Below, piece by piece: positions 42,737-54,532 of a stretch of DNA of 64,000 bases. Position 1 is the stretch's first letter. The number at the start of each line of letters is the position of its first letter. The notes beneath the pieces are model-generated. The model had not been told where the DNA came from. It did not search any database and saw only the letters and a list, made by a program, of their open reading frames with translations. Origin of the DNA: Theobroma cacao (taxonomy: Eukaryota > Streptophyta > Magnoliopsida > Malvales > Malvaceae); NCBI RefSeq assembly GCF_000208745.1, contig NC_030858.1, positions 1,444,597 to 1,508,596 of the forward strand. Reading direction: 5' to 3'. A program made the position numbers and the translations under genes.

Positions 42737-42802
42737 GTCGCCAAGCCCTACTGGGAAGCATCTGTAAAGTGATTTCCATATTGTAGTTTTCTGCTCTAAG
42801 CA

Positions 42803-43520
42803 ATGGCTTCTTTGGGAACTTTGGTCCGACTTTTGGCCATAGGTTTGGTGTTGTTTAGCTTCTGTGAAGCCAAGGAACGTCTTATTGGGGGGAGTGAAGA
42901 TGCATGGAAGATCCCAGTTAACTCATCGGATTCTCTGAATCAGTGGGCTGGGAAAACCCGTTTCAAAGTTGGCGATTTTCTCAGTAATTATCTCATCTCA
43001 CATTCTTCATCTGATATCCTCAATTTTTGTTCATTGTTCTTTTTTTTTTATTATTATTTTAGATCAAATTTTCCATGAAAATCCGTCTGGGTTTTCACTA
43101 ACCAAGCATAAACTTGATTAAATTGTTGAAAACCCTGATCTTCTCTGATCATTTTTCTTGTATGTAGTTTGGAAGTACGACGGCAAGGTTGATTCAGTGC
43201 TTCAAGTGACCAAGGAGGACTATGAAAGCTGTAACACATCCAAGCCGATCAAGGAATACAAAGACGGTCACACCAAGGTGGAGCTGGACAAATCAGGTCC
43301 GTTCTACTTCATCAGTGGAGCCGATGGTCACTGTCAGAAAGGACAGAAGCTTGTAATCGTTGTCATGTCTGAAAAACATTGGGACCATCCTGATTCCCCT
43401 ACTCCAACTGCACCTGCTCCGGCACCCGCTAAAAACAGCGCCAGCCTCATCAAGCCACTCAGGGATGGCTTCCTGTTCTTGGGTCTGGCCTCTTTTGAGG
43501 TTGCTTTTGCTTTCTTTTGA
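42803..43520 (+). CDS. ENODL: Early nodulin-like phytocyanin (ENODL), second copy
   Basis: Exons 42803-42983 and 43168-43520 give 177 residues. It has a signal peptide (1-23), a phytocyanin domain (ERLIGGSEDAWKIP to KLVIVVMS), a TAPAPAPAK Pro/Ala stretch as in arabinogalactan proteins, and a hydrophobic C-terminus that fits a GPI signal. The disulfide cysteines are C82 and C116; the copper ligands are replaced (D69 for His, S110 for Cys) while H115 stays. The intron position and protein length match the paralogue at 35535-36162, so the two arose by an inverted local duplication or by rearrangement of a tandem pair. A GA run directly follows the stop. Arabidopsis has ENODL genes at both syntenic places (At4g30590, At5g57920, from memory). 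Confidence 0.93.
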
Positions 43521-44658
43521 GAGAGAGAGAGAGACATATGATCTGTCTAGTAGGATTTGCAGGCTGAGAATTCATGTTTGATTTGGTTTGTGATTCGAAG
43601 TAACAAAAAGCATGGTTAATTTATGTCTCTTTATCTCCGATCCTTGTTTGATTACAAATTGATTCTGTGATTGATTATGATTTAATTTGAATTTCATGAT
43701 CTTTGATTCTCCTTTTATCTACTTTTGCATGGTTTTAGTTTACTTGTGAGAGAGCTATTATCATGGGGGAGGGAATAAATTTTGATATTAATTTGATTAA
43801 CAAAACAATTTAATTTTCCTTATCTGATTGAAATTAACTGTGCATGATTAACGATTTGATTTTGATATGTGAAAAAAAAAATTAAGAAATTAAAAAAGAT
43901 TTTCATTGATTGATATTTGATCTCTTGCTTAAAAAACAAAATTCGAATTTTTTTTTTCTAATTTTAAAAAAAATTCTATTTACTAAGTTATCACAAAAAT
44001 TTAATTTGATTTTATGATTTCAATACTTAATAAAAAAAATCTAATTAGTACTTTTTTTGAGAACCTTTTGTTTCTTATGAAAAACATAAATATAAGTAGG
44101 AAAAATAAATTATCGTCAGATTTAATGTTTATTAATATTTTTTATTCACGTAACAAATGTGATAATTAACATGATTAATAAATTATGTCAATTGTCATGT
44201 GCCACATCAATTTATCAAGTCATATGTTACGTAATATTAGTTAATTTTAAATTTGACTATGGTTAGTTTTGGTAAGATTGAGAATTTGTTTGAGTAAAAA
44301 TCAAAATTTTACAGGTCGTTTAGTTACAATAAAAGGTGAAGGACTCAATTGATAAATTGGGTATTACATATGGGTTTTTTACTATTTAAACCAAAAAAGA
44401 AGATGTTGGGTCAGGCCACGGGAGCCGTAGAACTTTTTATGGGCCGGATTGGGATCCGCCTAAATTTAATGTTAAAATAAAAATACACTAAAAAATATCC
44501 TGCAATGGCTGCTTCTGTTCTTCACTGGACCAAGCAGAATCTCTGATTCTCAGTTGAGAGGGTGAGAATTCAGATAACACAAAAGTTACAAAACAAAGCC
44601 TGTTATCTTCCCTCTTTGTTAATGAAGCTGATGGTACTGTTGTTGTCAATCTAACAAA
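43521..44658. other. Intergenic, AT-rich
   Basis: (GA)n at 43520-43534, then mainly AT-rich sequence (43850-44360). The last 250 bp are probably the APO2 promoter and leader. No gene recognised. Confidence 0.5.
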
Positions 44659-47600
44659 TGTCAGCTTTCGCTTCATTTCGCTGCTGTAAGCTTTCTGTCC
44701 TCTCTCAAAAACACAAACTCCTCATTTGCTTCTTCACTATCTTTGGCTTATCAATTTATGATTTTTTTTCTGGGTTTTTGGAAAATTTACGTTTATTGTC
44801 ATTAATCGGGAAAAGGGTTTTTGGAGATTAATGAAAGCTTTGCTCTTTTTTTTGTCTCTAGTCGTTTGTCTGTCAGAATACGATTTTTACAGTTTGGTTC
44901 TTCAGAGTTTTTTAAGTATATGTAATTCTGGTTTCAGGGGTGGATTGTGGTTCCACGAATCATCTGTCTCATGTTAAATTGGTGCCTTTGCCTCCCGGAA
45001 TTGGGCCATCGATGCTTTCATACCTCTCGAGAGCGGATTTTCTGAAGCTTAACCTCTATCCAGGCCTTAGTTTGCTTTCTTCTTTGGAGGTGTGCTGCAT
45101 TTGGCTTTATGTTTTACTTCCCTGTACTCCATATTTGGCTAATTGACTTTACTTCTCTGTACTCCATATTTGGCTAATTGACTTTACTTCCCTGTACTCC
45201 ATATTTGGCTAATTGACTTACTGTTGAAGTTGCAGTTGTTAAATAATGTAGGTACTTATTGAGAGAATGTGGATGAAGCCTCATTCGTGAACAATAGAAT
45301 AGTTGATTAAGAAACTAACAGTAGAATAGTCTATTAAAAACTTATACCAGTTGGTAAATGTTTATCCTTATGTAACACATAGCAATAGACTATAGATTTA
45401 ACTTTTGGCTTAAAATCAGGGCGAATCTTAGGACTTTTTCTTACAGAGTTTTCATTTTTGTTTCAACTTGATTTGGTTAATCATACATCATTTTTCCAAA
45501 TGACAAGACCAACTGACCAATCAAATTAGTTAATAAATCATTCAAAATAATCTAATTGTAAATGTGGCAGAACTGACAGGCTCCGATGCTTAGCATGTTT
45601 ATTAGAAGCGAGCAGTTTACGAGGTAATTATTAGTTTCACAAAAATTCTAACAGATTGATATTTTTGGGATTGGTGGTTTCTGCAGCACCGTAGTGGTAA
45701 ACTAAAACTTCAGTCAGAGCCTAGAGCACCATCAAGAAAGTTTCATCGACCATGTGCATTGGTTGTTAGATGTGATCACCCTCAAAATGCAGACTTTCCT
45801 CGTTACTATTCAAGGAAAGAGAAAAAGCCCTTCCCTGTACCTGTACTGGAGCTGAGGCGAGCTGCTAGGGAGAGGGCCAAGAAGAGCAAAGGCCAACCTA
45901 AAAAACCAGTTCCACCTCCAAAGAATGGCTTAATTGTTAAAAGCCTGGTACCCCTTGCCTATGATGTGCTGAATGCAAGGGTTACATTAATGAACAATCT
46001 CAAGAAACTTTTGAAGGTGGTGAAAGTTCATGCTTGCGGGTAATTTTCTCCTTCTTTTGTGCTTATTTCCCCAGGAACATCCCTGATGTAGGACATAGAC
46101 AGCCTTGCACCCAGTTATTATTCACAAAAGCATGATGTTTTTAGGGAAAAACCAACCTCTTTTACTATAATGTAACAGTATGAGCCTATGAAATAATGTT
46201 TACATTTAGCATCATGAAATTTCTTACTACCAATTTTTCATTTTATTTTTGATCCATCTAGCACCAATTTTTAGAATAAGGTTGACAAGTACCATATATG
46301 TCACTTGGTTGTCATATAGGTGCTAGCACTGAAATTTAATGTTCTCACTGAGATTCATTAGTATCCTTGTAATATACCATGGCTGATTACTGTTACCACC
46401 TGCTTTTCCTTGTTAATTTTAGATAAGTGGCTTATGATTTATGTAGTGTGCCCTTTTGTATGGGATGCATTTAACACTGCACAAGTTATTTTAGCCAAGT
46501 CTAGTAACTTGGTAAGTGATTGGCCAATTCTTGACGCTTTAGTAGTTATTTTAGCCAAGTTCTCGTCTGCACATCTACATGCTTGTAAAGCACTGAGAGA
46601 AAGAAAACTCTCATCATTAAAATTGATTGAAAACTTGGAGTGGCAAAAATTTAATCATAAAGACAAGGGGCTTAAAATTTATTAGCGTCCAGTGTCATTA
46701 GATGTGTGAAATGTGAATGATCCAACTGCTTGGCTATTCTCGAATGATTCCACACTATGTTTGTTATGTAATTAGACTTAATTTCTTTCTGGTCATAATC
46801 AGAGTTCATTAGTTTATCAAAATTAATTTTTAGCCTTGAGTGCGTATAGGAAGTATTTGTATTGATTGTTTAATCTCCACATTTTGCAGTTATTGTAATG
46901 AAATTCATGTTGGTCCTGTTGGGCATCCATTCAAGTCATGTAGGGGTCAACATGCTTCCTTCCGTAAGGGCCTCCATGAATGGACATACGCAACTGTTGA
47001 AGATGTATTGTTGCCAGTTGATGCCTACCATCTATATGATCGCCTTGGAAAGCGCATTCGTCACGATGAGAGGTTCTCAATTCCTCGGATTCCAGCAGTA
47101 GTTGAGCTCTGCATCCAAGCTGGTGTCAATCTTCCTGAATTTCCGACAAAGAGGAGAAGAAAGACAATCATTCGCATTGGGAAAAGGGAATTCATTGATG
47201 CTGATGAAAGTGAACTACCAGATCCTGTCCCAGAAGTTCCCTTGAAAGCAATATTGACTGAAATACCGGATCCAGAAGTAGTAGCTCCTTGTGATGAAGA
47301 GGAAACTATCTTGCTTGCTGAGGAAACACTCCAAGCATGGGAACAGATGAGGAGAGGAGCCAAGAAGCTAATGAGGATGTATCCTGTGAGGGTTTGCGGA
47401 TATTGCCCGGAGGTGCATGTAGGTCCTTCTGGACACAAAGCACAGAACTGTGGGGCCCACAAGCACCAGCAACGAAATGGGCAACATGGTTGGCAAGCGG
47501 CAGTGCTAGATGACTTGATACCTCCAAGGTATGTCTGGCATGTCCCTGATGTGAAAGGACTGCCATTGCAGCGGGAGCTCAGGTCTTTCTATGGCCAAGC

Positions 47601-47721
47601 CCCTGCTGTGGTGGAAATTTGCGTGCAGGCTGGTGCTGCTGTGCCTGATCAATATAAACCAACCATGAGGTTGGATATTGGGATCCCCACCAGCCTTAGA
47701 GAAGCTGAAATGGTAGTTTGA
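44659..47721 (+). CDS. APO2: APO protein 2, chloroplastic (two APO domains)
   Basis: Exons 44659-44686, 44938-45089, 45687-46039 and 46890-47721 give 454 residues. The first 28-nt exon (MSAFASFRC) is inferred from its donor (GCT|GTAAGC) and phase. A plastid transit region is followed by a basic segment (ELRRAARERAKKSKGQPKKP) and two APO (DUF794) domains. Each domain opens with a CGYC motif (177-180 and 347-350), then HVGPxGH, a later Cys and W, resembling a zinc- or iron-sulfur-binding site. APO proteins are plant-specific and RNA-associated; APO1 supports chloroplast intron splicing and photosystem I accumulation. Assignment to APO2 rests on position next to CNGC5- and ENODL10-type genes, as I recall for At5g57920-At5g57940. 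Confidence 0.92.
45113..45217. repeat. Three-copy 35-bp tandem repeat in APO2 intron 2
   Basis: Units 45113-45147, 45148-45182 and 45183-45217 read TTTACTTCCCTGTACTCC then ATATTTGGCTAATTGAC, with a single C/T difference in unit 2. The array starts 24 bp after the donor site. Confidence 0.97.
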
Positions 47722-48353
47722 ACCTTTGAGGATCTTCATCCTTTATTCTGTATTCTTAATTTCCATATAAAAATGTAAATTATAATTGAATATTAGCATC
47801 AAAAATGAAATGAAATGCAAGGTTCTTTCTATAAGATGGAATGCTTTTTATGATTTTTGTCTCTTGATAAGTTGATAGCTGCACAACCTGACTTGGTGGC
47901 ATGCTTGGTTTCTCCTCCTCTGTTTGTGCTTAGTAATTAAAAAAAAAAACTTACGAAAAAGAACTTGAAAGAAATATTTGATGTGTTTGTTTTATAATTC
48001 CTTGAATGATCAATTCAATCAATTTAAGAAATCTTCATACAGAGATTTTAGGGCTAGAACAGAATACAGGGTAATCCACACATGCATCTTTGCAAGAATT
48101 TCTGATAATCCAAAGGAGTCTTGTGCCTCCATAACTTCTGGAACTACTTCAGCCAGTCAACTTCCACGTGTCATTAAACCATAACTTCTCAATGTGGATT
48201 CTCCTCGTGTCAATCATCCATTAACTACCTCCTAGTTTTCTTGCCACCCTCATGTTTCCCCTTTAAACCTCCCCCAATAGCAGAAGCAGAGAAAGAGAAG
48301 CATCATAAAAACAAGACAAAACGCAGATAGAGAGAAAAGTTGTATGATGCAAT
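47722..48353. other. Intergenic between APO2 and small one-helix gene
   Basis: APO2 3' UTR and the promoter/leader of the next gene. Nothing else seen. Confidence 0.5.
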
Positions 48354-48409
48354 ATGGCAGGACCCCATCAAGCAGCGCAACATTCAACAGAAGTACTTCA
48401 CCAGACTAG
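48344..48409 (+). other. uORF overlapping the start of the 72-residue protein
   Basis: Two adjacent ATGs (48344, 48347) open a 21-codon frame that ends at TAG 48407-48409, passing over the main ATG at 48354 in another frame. Ribosomes starting here would miss the main start. Confidence 0.6.
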
Positions 48410-48572
48410 AAAAGGACCATGTCCTGTGAAAATGGCCGTCGGTGGTTTTGCCATGGCTGCCACCATCGGTTACTTCGTCTTGTGGTCCAAAAAGAAACCT
48501 GAAGCCTCTGCCCTCGACGTGGCAAAAGTCACTACCGGTGTTGCCAAGCCTGAGAACACCCATCCACGCTAG
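48354..48572 (+). CDS. Small plant protein with one membrane helix
   Basis: A single-exon ORF of 72 residues starts MAGPHQAAQHSTEVLHQ. A membrane helix (about 27-45, MAVGGFAMAATIGYFVLW) is followed by SKKKPEASALDVAKV and ends PENTHPR. Similar short proteins with the KKKPEASA and NTHP elements are, as far as I recall, conserved in flowering plants without an assigned function. No signal peptide or transit cleavage is obvious; the positive residues after the helix suggest a topology with the C-terminus inside. Chosen over the upstream ATGs because only this frame has the conserved composition. An overlapping uORF may lower translation. Function unknown. Confidence 0.75.
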   Translation: MAGPHQAAQHSTEVLHQTRKGPCPVKMAVGGFAMAATIGYFVLWSKKKPEASALDVAKVTTGVAKPENTHPR

Positions 48573-49475
48573 TTGACATACCAAGTTCATCATCTTCTTC
48601 AATGCATCAGATTCTTCTTTGATACTTTCAAATTTCTTTACTTGTTCTCATCGTTCAAATGGTTTGTTGTAATCCCATTATGATTGAGAACAAACTAGCA
48701 TTTGTAAATGAATTATGCTGTTCCAGACAGATGGCATAGGATGTTCCTTTCTCTTCGTTTCTATTCATTATTATTAACTTTTTACATAGCAAATCATCCA
48801 ACTAAGTTTGATTACATTTATCTTTCGTTCAACTACAAGGATTACCACCTTCTTACTTAAATCGTTCTATTCTTATTATTCGACAATAAATCAATGGAAG
48901 AAAATCTGAAAAAAAGAAAAGAAAGGAAAATCTGCATACATTTGGTCAAGCCACGGGACCAGATCATCTCTTCACGTCGTAACAAAGCACCATGAACAAG
49001 AACACTGGACTACGAAACTGAACTTTGCAGAAAATGGAGCCCAGTAGGAACCTAACTCGGGCTCCAACATTAGTTTGAAGATTCAAGGGTGGGTTGGGTT
49101 AGAATTGGGCCTCAAACGATTCCACGTGATGGGACCCAAGGGATCCTGGAGAGGCAGAAAGGTATCAGTTTTTCCAATTAACATCCACCGGAGAAAACAA
49201 AGCAGCTCCTGCATTTTTTTTTCCCGCAACATCATCCCAAATCCATTTCCCGCAAAGTTTTTACCACATTTTCCATACAATTCCGCCACAAAGAATCAGT
49301 AAGGCAAGAAGAATAATATAAAAACTGGGTATTGGCCTTGAAATTGGCAAATCTATCGCCACTTGCTCCTCCAACTTTCCTTCCCATCACAAAATGTATG
49401 AAATGGAAATCTAACGAACTCAACATATATACTTTACAGTTTTAGACACGCCTTCGCATTAACCCAGTCCAATAT
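48573..49475. other. Intergenic before LPAT1
   Basis: 3' flank of the small gene, then the LPAT1 promoter. No other gene recognised. Confidence 0.5.
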
Positions 49476-51895
49476 ATGGAGCTCTCTTCCCTCCCTTCCG
49501 TTTCTTCTTTCTCGCTATGTAAGATACGTATATCTATACTTCCCATAATTGTATTCGTGTTCATCTTTTTGCATTTATTGGTTCTGCTTTTCCCTTTTTT
49601 CAGGTCACCCAAAGCCCAGGAGTTCTGCTACGTTGCCTTTCTTGCCTGTAATTTTAATTTTTTTTAGTGGCTATCTGTTTGGTTGCATAGAAAGTAGAGG
49701 GAAAGGTTAGCTGGAACCATTGAAGTTGAGTGAACTTCACGGTTTTTCAATAGAGGAAAAAAACTTAAGCAAAGTTTTAACCTATTATTAATTTGCTTGA
49801 TGTTTTTCAATTTGAAATGCTTTGATATCTTTCCATCTTTACAGAACATATGCCTGTTTGGTCTATAGAGTTTAGACAGTGTTTCAAGTGGATTCTATGA
49901 TTGGAGGACGTGTTAGGAATTCGAGAAGAACATTTGTTTTTTTTTTTTTTATATTCTCTGTAATTTGCTTTATGGGAGTGTTCTTAATGTATTGTTTATG
50001 CAGTTTTCGAATCGTAAAGGAGCTTACTTTGGCTATTCTCTGTGTAAACGGGCAACTTTGAGAAATTCATGTAACTGTAAGTGAATTTTTACTAAACCTA
50101 TGTTCTTTATGTTTGATTTAATGCTGTAAAGTGCGGATGCACTGTAAAATTGCTGCAAAATGATTTTTTTTTCCATTTAGGATATCTTTTTGGTATATAT
50201 TATTGGGTTTAAATTGTTCTTGTAATTTAGTATACATGGGTTATTTGGTGGTGGATACCAAGTGAGGGTTTGTTACTTCATATATGTATAGATAAGTACC
50301 TTTACTTCAAAGAGGTTTACAAATTAGCTTTTCTCCTTTCTTTGCAGCTGCTCAAAATAACTTTTTGCGTATTTCAAGGACGCATGATGGTGTATCTCGG
50401 TGTTATTTTAATCAAAAGGAAGGTTTAAATAGATCGTATTACAATAGTAAATTACATAACGAGAACAAATTGTCCAGATACATAGTTGCGAGATCTGAAT
50501 TTGCTGGGACTGGGACCCCTGATGCTGCCTATTCTTTATCAGGTTTTCCTGAAAATCTATTCAGTCATTGACCTATTTTGTTTTATATATATATGAAATT
50601 AAATTCTTGCACCCTAACAATTTTATCGATTCGTCAAATTTCAACATGCAGAAATTAAACCGGGTTCAAAAGTTAGAGGAGTATGCTTTTATGCTGTTAC
50701 AGCAATAGCAGCCATTTTACTTATTTGGTTTATGCTGGTTTTGCATCCCTTTGTGCTCTTGTTTGATCGCTACAGAAGAAAAGCTCAGCATTTTATTGCC
50801 AAACTTTGGGCTATGGCAACAGTTGCTCCTTTTTTTAAAATTGAGTTTGAAGGATTGGAGAATCTGCCTCCACAGGATGTTCCTGCCGTATATGTTTCCA
50901 ACCACCAGAGTTTTTTAGACATCTATACACTTCTAACTCTTGGAAGAAGCTTCAAGTTCATCAGCAAGACGGGGATATTTCTTTATCCCATTATTGGGTG
51001 GGCCATGTCTATGATGGGTCTAATTCCATTAAAGCGCATGGACAGCAGAAGCCAGTTGGTATTCCCTCTTCTTCTTTTTTTGTTTTCGTTGTTGCAGTTG
51101 TTTCTGCTTAGCATGCCTATGTTGGATGGCAATATAGGAATCTGTTGTAGTAATATCTTTTAGATAGGCAGGTTTTCTTTTACTTTTTCTGAATTATAAA
51201 TTTGATTTTCTGTTACTGTTGTGCATGTAGGACTGTCTTAAGAGATGTATGGATCTCATCAGGAACGGTGCCTCTGTCTTTTTCTTCCCAGAAGGCACAC
51301 GGAGTAAGGATGGGAAGCTAGGTGCTTTCAAGGTAAGATCATGCTGGCATTCTTATTGAGTTGCTAAGTAAACTATCAATTGAAACTTATATGTCTTTGG
51401 TTTGTGCTCAAGTACCATTGATGAAAAGGTTGATACTTGCCTTGGCCATCTTCTTTACACCCAGTGGGATCATATGCATTATTTTAGATTTATAACGAAT
51501 GCAATTGTCTTGTACTCAAGCCATTAAATGAATGCACACTGGAATACTTCCGAGCCCCTATCTAATAAAAAGTACTCTCTCCCATATTGATGATAGGTTT
51601 GGATTATAGAAAATTTGGAAGATTTTAGAATGCCACTGCTTATTCGAAAGCTCATGTTTGTCTTGATTTTAATGTGCAGAAAGGTGCATTTAGTGTTGCA
51701 GCAAAAACTGGAGTGCCTGTCGTTCCTATGACCCTAATTGGCACAGGCAAAATCATGCCTTTAGGACTGGAGGGTGTCATAAATTCAGGATCCGTAAAAG
51801 TTGTTATTCACAAGCCGATCAAAGGAAGTGATCCAGAAATATTATGCAATGAAGCTAGAAACACAATAGCAGATACGCTTAAGCATCAATGCTGA
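49476..51895 (+). CDS. LPAT1: Plastid 1-acyl-sn-glycerol-3-phosphate acyltransferase (LPAT1)
   Basis: Seven exons (49476-49518, 49604-49647, 50004-50076, 50348-50542, 50652-51058, 51231-51332, 51680-51895) give 359 residues. The first three mini-exons were found by splice signals and phase and encode a Ser-rich transit peptide (MELSSLPSVSSFSLC). One hydrophobic helix (about 128-155) precedes the PlsC domain with all four acyltransferase blocks: NHQSFLD (H203, D208), GLIPLKR, FPEGTRS (273-279) and VPVVPMTLIGTG. It acylates lysophosphatidate to phosphatidate in the plastid glycerolipid pathway; in Arabidopsis the plastid enzyme (ATS2/LPAT1) is essential for embryo development. Position beside a CNGC gene matches At4g30560-At4g30580 from memory. 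Confidence 0.94.
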
Positions 51896-53311
51896 GAAAC
51901 TAGCTGCTATGACCTCTGATTTTATGGCTCAAACTTACTTCTTTGGTGCTGATTTAAGGAACATGATTGAAAGGTACAAAATTTGCCCTTAACTTTATTG
52001 GAACTGTGTGTTTTATTTTTTTTTGGCAAATAAAATGTGATTTGTGCCATCTTTTGACCCATCTCTCCGATTTTGGACTTCTCTTTATGAAGCTGGACGC
52101 TAATAAGCACTCCATTATAAAGCTCTTAGGGATGGGATTGATAAAATATTATTGACATCAGGATGTTGTGTTTTTTCTTCAATTATGCTCTGTTCTATGC
52201 TCTGAACAAAACTTGCTCATGCTGAACCCTTTTTCTGCAGGGTTTACAATTCTGAAAATAGCACCATTTAGTTATACATGATCAGCTGCTGGCTTTTAAT
52301 CACTTTCACTTTGCACCTAACAGTTTAGGCTCTTCGAGATTGTATCTGGGACCATTACATCCTATGTTTCCGACTGGCAGTAACAACTAACAAGACGGCC
52401 AATCTACCGGCTTAAGTTGGCATCAAAATTTTCTTCTATGTTGACGTCCTGCGGTTTGTGGCCATTCTGGAATAAGAGTCTGAAAAGGAATTTTGCTGTA
52501 CCGGGATAGAACTTGGTTGTGTATTATTTTGTCAAAAACTACCTGCATCTGGGTGCTGCAAAATTAAAAGATAAAACTATTCTGAAGAGGTCATTCTCAT
52601 GTCTCTTTTCTTTCATTCCTTCTTGTTTATACAAATGCAATGGCGGCTGGCTATTTACAAACTCTGGACCTGAAACTTATAGCTGAAGCTGTACACGGAG
52701 ACAAGGTCAAGGGGGTTGGAGGCCGAAGTGGGAGTCCTGCAAGGCTGTGCCAACTCTACCTGAGTTGGCTTAATACCTTTGACCACGTTGATCTCTACAC
52801 CAGATTTTGATTCATCTAATTCTTTGTTTATATCATTTTAAGAAAATTCCATCAAAAGAAATAAAGAAAGCAAATAAATTCCGTCAAAAGAAATAAAGAA
52901 AGCAAGAATCTGTAATAGTCTCAATCTGATTAATCAAATGCAGAAGATTTTAGAAAAATAAAGCATATCCTTTCTGCCAAACAAAAATTTTATCAAACCT
53001 TATATACATATATATATATATATATTAAAATCTTTTTTAATTTTCATAATTTTTAGCCGCTCGAAATATATAAATTCAATAGTAAAATAGGTTTATATAA
53101 CGTGAAATATGTATGTACTATCATTAATTTCTAAAATGTCAATTGATATATATTAAAATTTATCAAATTTTTTATTAATGTGAGACTTTCATGAGAAATA
53201 CTATGCTCAAAATAGATTTAAATTAAAATGGGTATTTTTCTTTTATAGATAAGAGTCAGTGCAGCAAGTAAGAAATATCGATTTTTCTTTACTTAATAAA
53301 TAAGATATATG

Positions 53312-53313
<2 letters not shown>
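51896..53313. other. Intergenic between LPAT1 and CNGC
   Basis: LPAT1 3' flank, a 32-bp tandem duplication at 52845-52908, a TA run at 53001-53026, and AT-rich filler. No gene recognised. Confidence 0.5.
52845..52908. repeat. 32-bp tandem duplication
   Basis: Two units of AATTCC(A/G)TCAAAAG then AAATAAAGAAAGCAA, differing at about three positions. Confidence 0.9.

Positions 53314-53342
<29 letters not shown>
53314..53342. repeat. (TA)n microsatellite
   Basis: About fourteen TA units upstream of the CNGC leader. Confidence 0.95.
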
Positions 53343-53345
<3 letters not shown>

Positions 53346-53695
53346 AAACTAACGCAGATAAAGAAAAATAAAATTAAAAAACCAAAAAAGAGGTAAAGGC
53401 ACGGGTAACGGGTTTCGATTTGGGGACGTCAAAAGCGACAGCCAATAAAACTGACAGCAGAGGGTCAAATAAGTCATTTCGTAAATTTGACTCGCTTTCT
53501 TCTTCTTGGCCTTTCTTGGTAAATGATATTTTCATCTTCATCTTTCTTTTTCCCACTTTCTTCTTCTTCTTCGTCTGCTTCTTCTCTCCTCTTCTTCAGT
53601 GGCGCCTAATTGTAAATCTATCTTTATTTCTTGTTTTTAATTTTATCTGTAAGTTTTTAAATTCAATTTTTGAAGTAAAAGCTTCAAGGATTTCT

Positions 53696-54503
53696 GTAAG
53701 TATTTGCTTTCTCTCTTCTCAATTTATTTTTATTTAATATTATTTCTTTTTCTTTTTTGTGCATTCTTAATTTTGTTTTCTAGCTTGAATGTTTTCTGGA
53801 TTTTTTTCTTAGGTTTAATGTAAAAATTATGCATTTTTTTTTTTATAGTTTGATTCTGATGAATTGAAGTTTGAACTGAGAACTTCCAATCTAGGAGTTC
53901 ACTTTGCTTCTCTAATTAGTTGTTTTACTGCGTTTTAGTGCATGTTACATTCGATTAAGCGGTCAACTACGGGGAGATAATTTGATTCTTTAAAAGACTG
54001 GAAATGTTGAGAATACTAGAAAAGAAAAGTGAATCAATGAGTCAAGTTTTAGAGCCAGTTTTTAGGGATCGGGTTATATAGATGGAGACTTTAATCAATT
54101 TCTAGCAATTTAAGTTACTAAAGATAGAAGAATTAGGAAAGTGGGAAATTTTTATTGAAACTAAGGTTGTTGCTTGATTAATAGATGAAAAGATAATATT
54201 AGTGGCTTTTTGGTAACTGGAGAAGAGACGTGTGTTAGTTAAAGTTAGGTTTGTCTTCTAAAGAGTGAGATTAGAGGCATTTGGTTTATTGAAATTCAAA
54301 GAAAAAGATGATAATTTGTGCTGTTGAGAAACATCAACTAGTTCATTAATTGACTCCCTATTCTATTCATGCATTGAAATTGTGACTAATGGCCTTGCAT
54401 TTTCTGGCATTTTAGCTGCTTAACTGCTGATCTTAGACTGGTATCCGAGCAACTGGTGCTAATTGGTTAGCTCTTGATTGATTTCTCTTTGTTTGGATTG
54501 CAG
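53696..54503 (+). other. Probable 5' UTR intron of CNGC gene
   Basis: Donor TTTCT|GTAAGT at 53696 and acceptor GGATTGCAG at 54503 bracket a T-rich stretch, placing a short spliced leader before the ATG at 54533. The upstream exon would lie in the CT-rich stretch near 53500-53695. Confidence 0.5.
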
Positions 54504-54504
54504 G

Positions 54505-54522
54505 ATGTATTTATGTGCTTAA
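54505..54522 (+). other. Short uORF before CNGC start
   Basis: ATG TAT TTA TGT GCT TAA (five codons) ends 10 nt before the main ATG. A second ATG at 54513 opens a frame that overlaps the main start and stops at 54564-54566. Confidence 0.5.
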
Positions 54523-54532
54523 TTGCAAAAAA

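Larger units (their letters stand above)
41937..42802. other. Intergenic and promoter of plus-strand ENODL
   Basis: No gene recognised. The last 150 bp carry a G-box and a TATA-like element. Confidence 0.5.
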
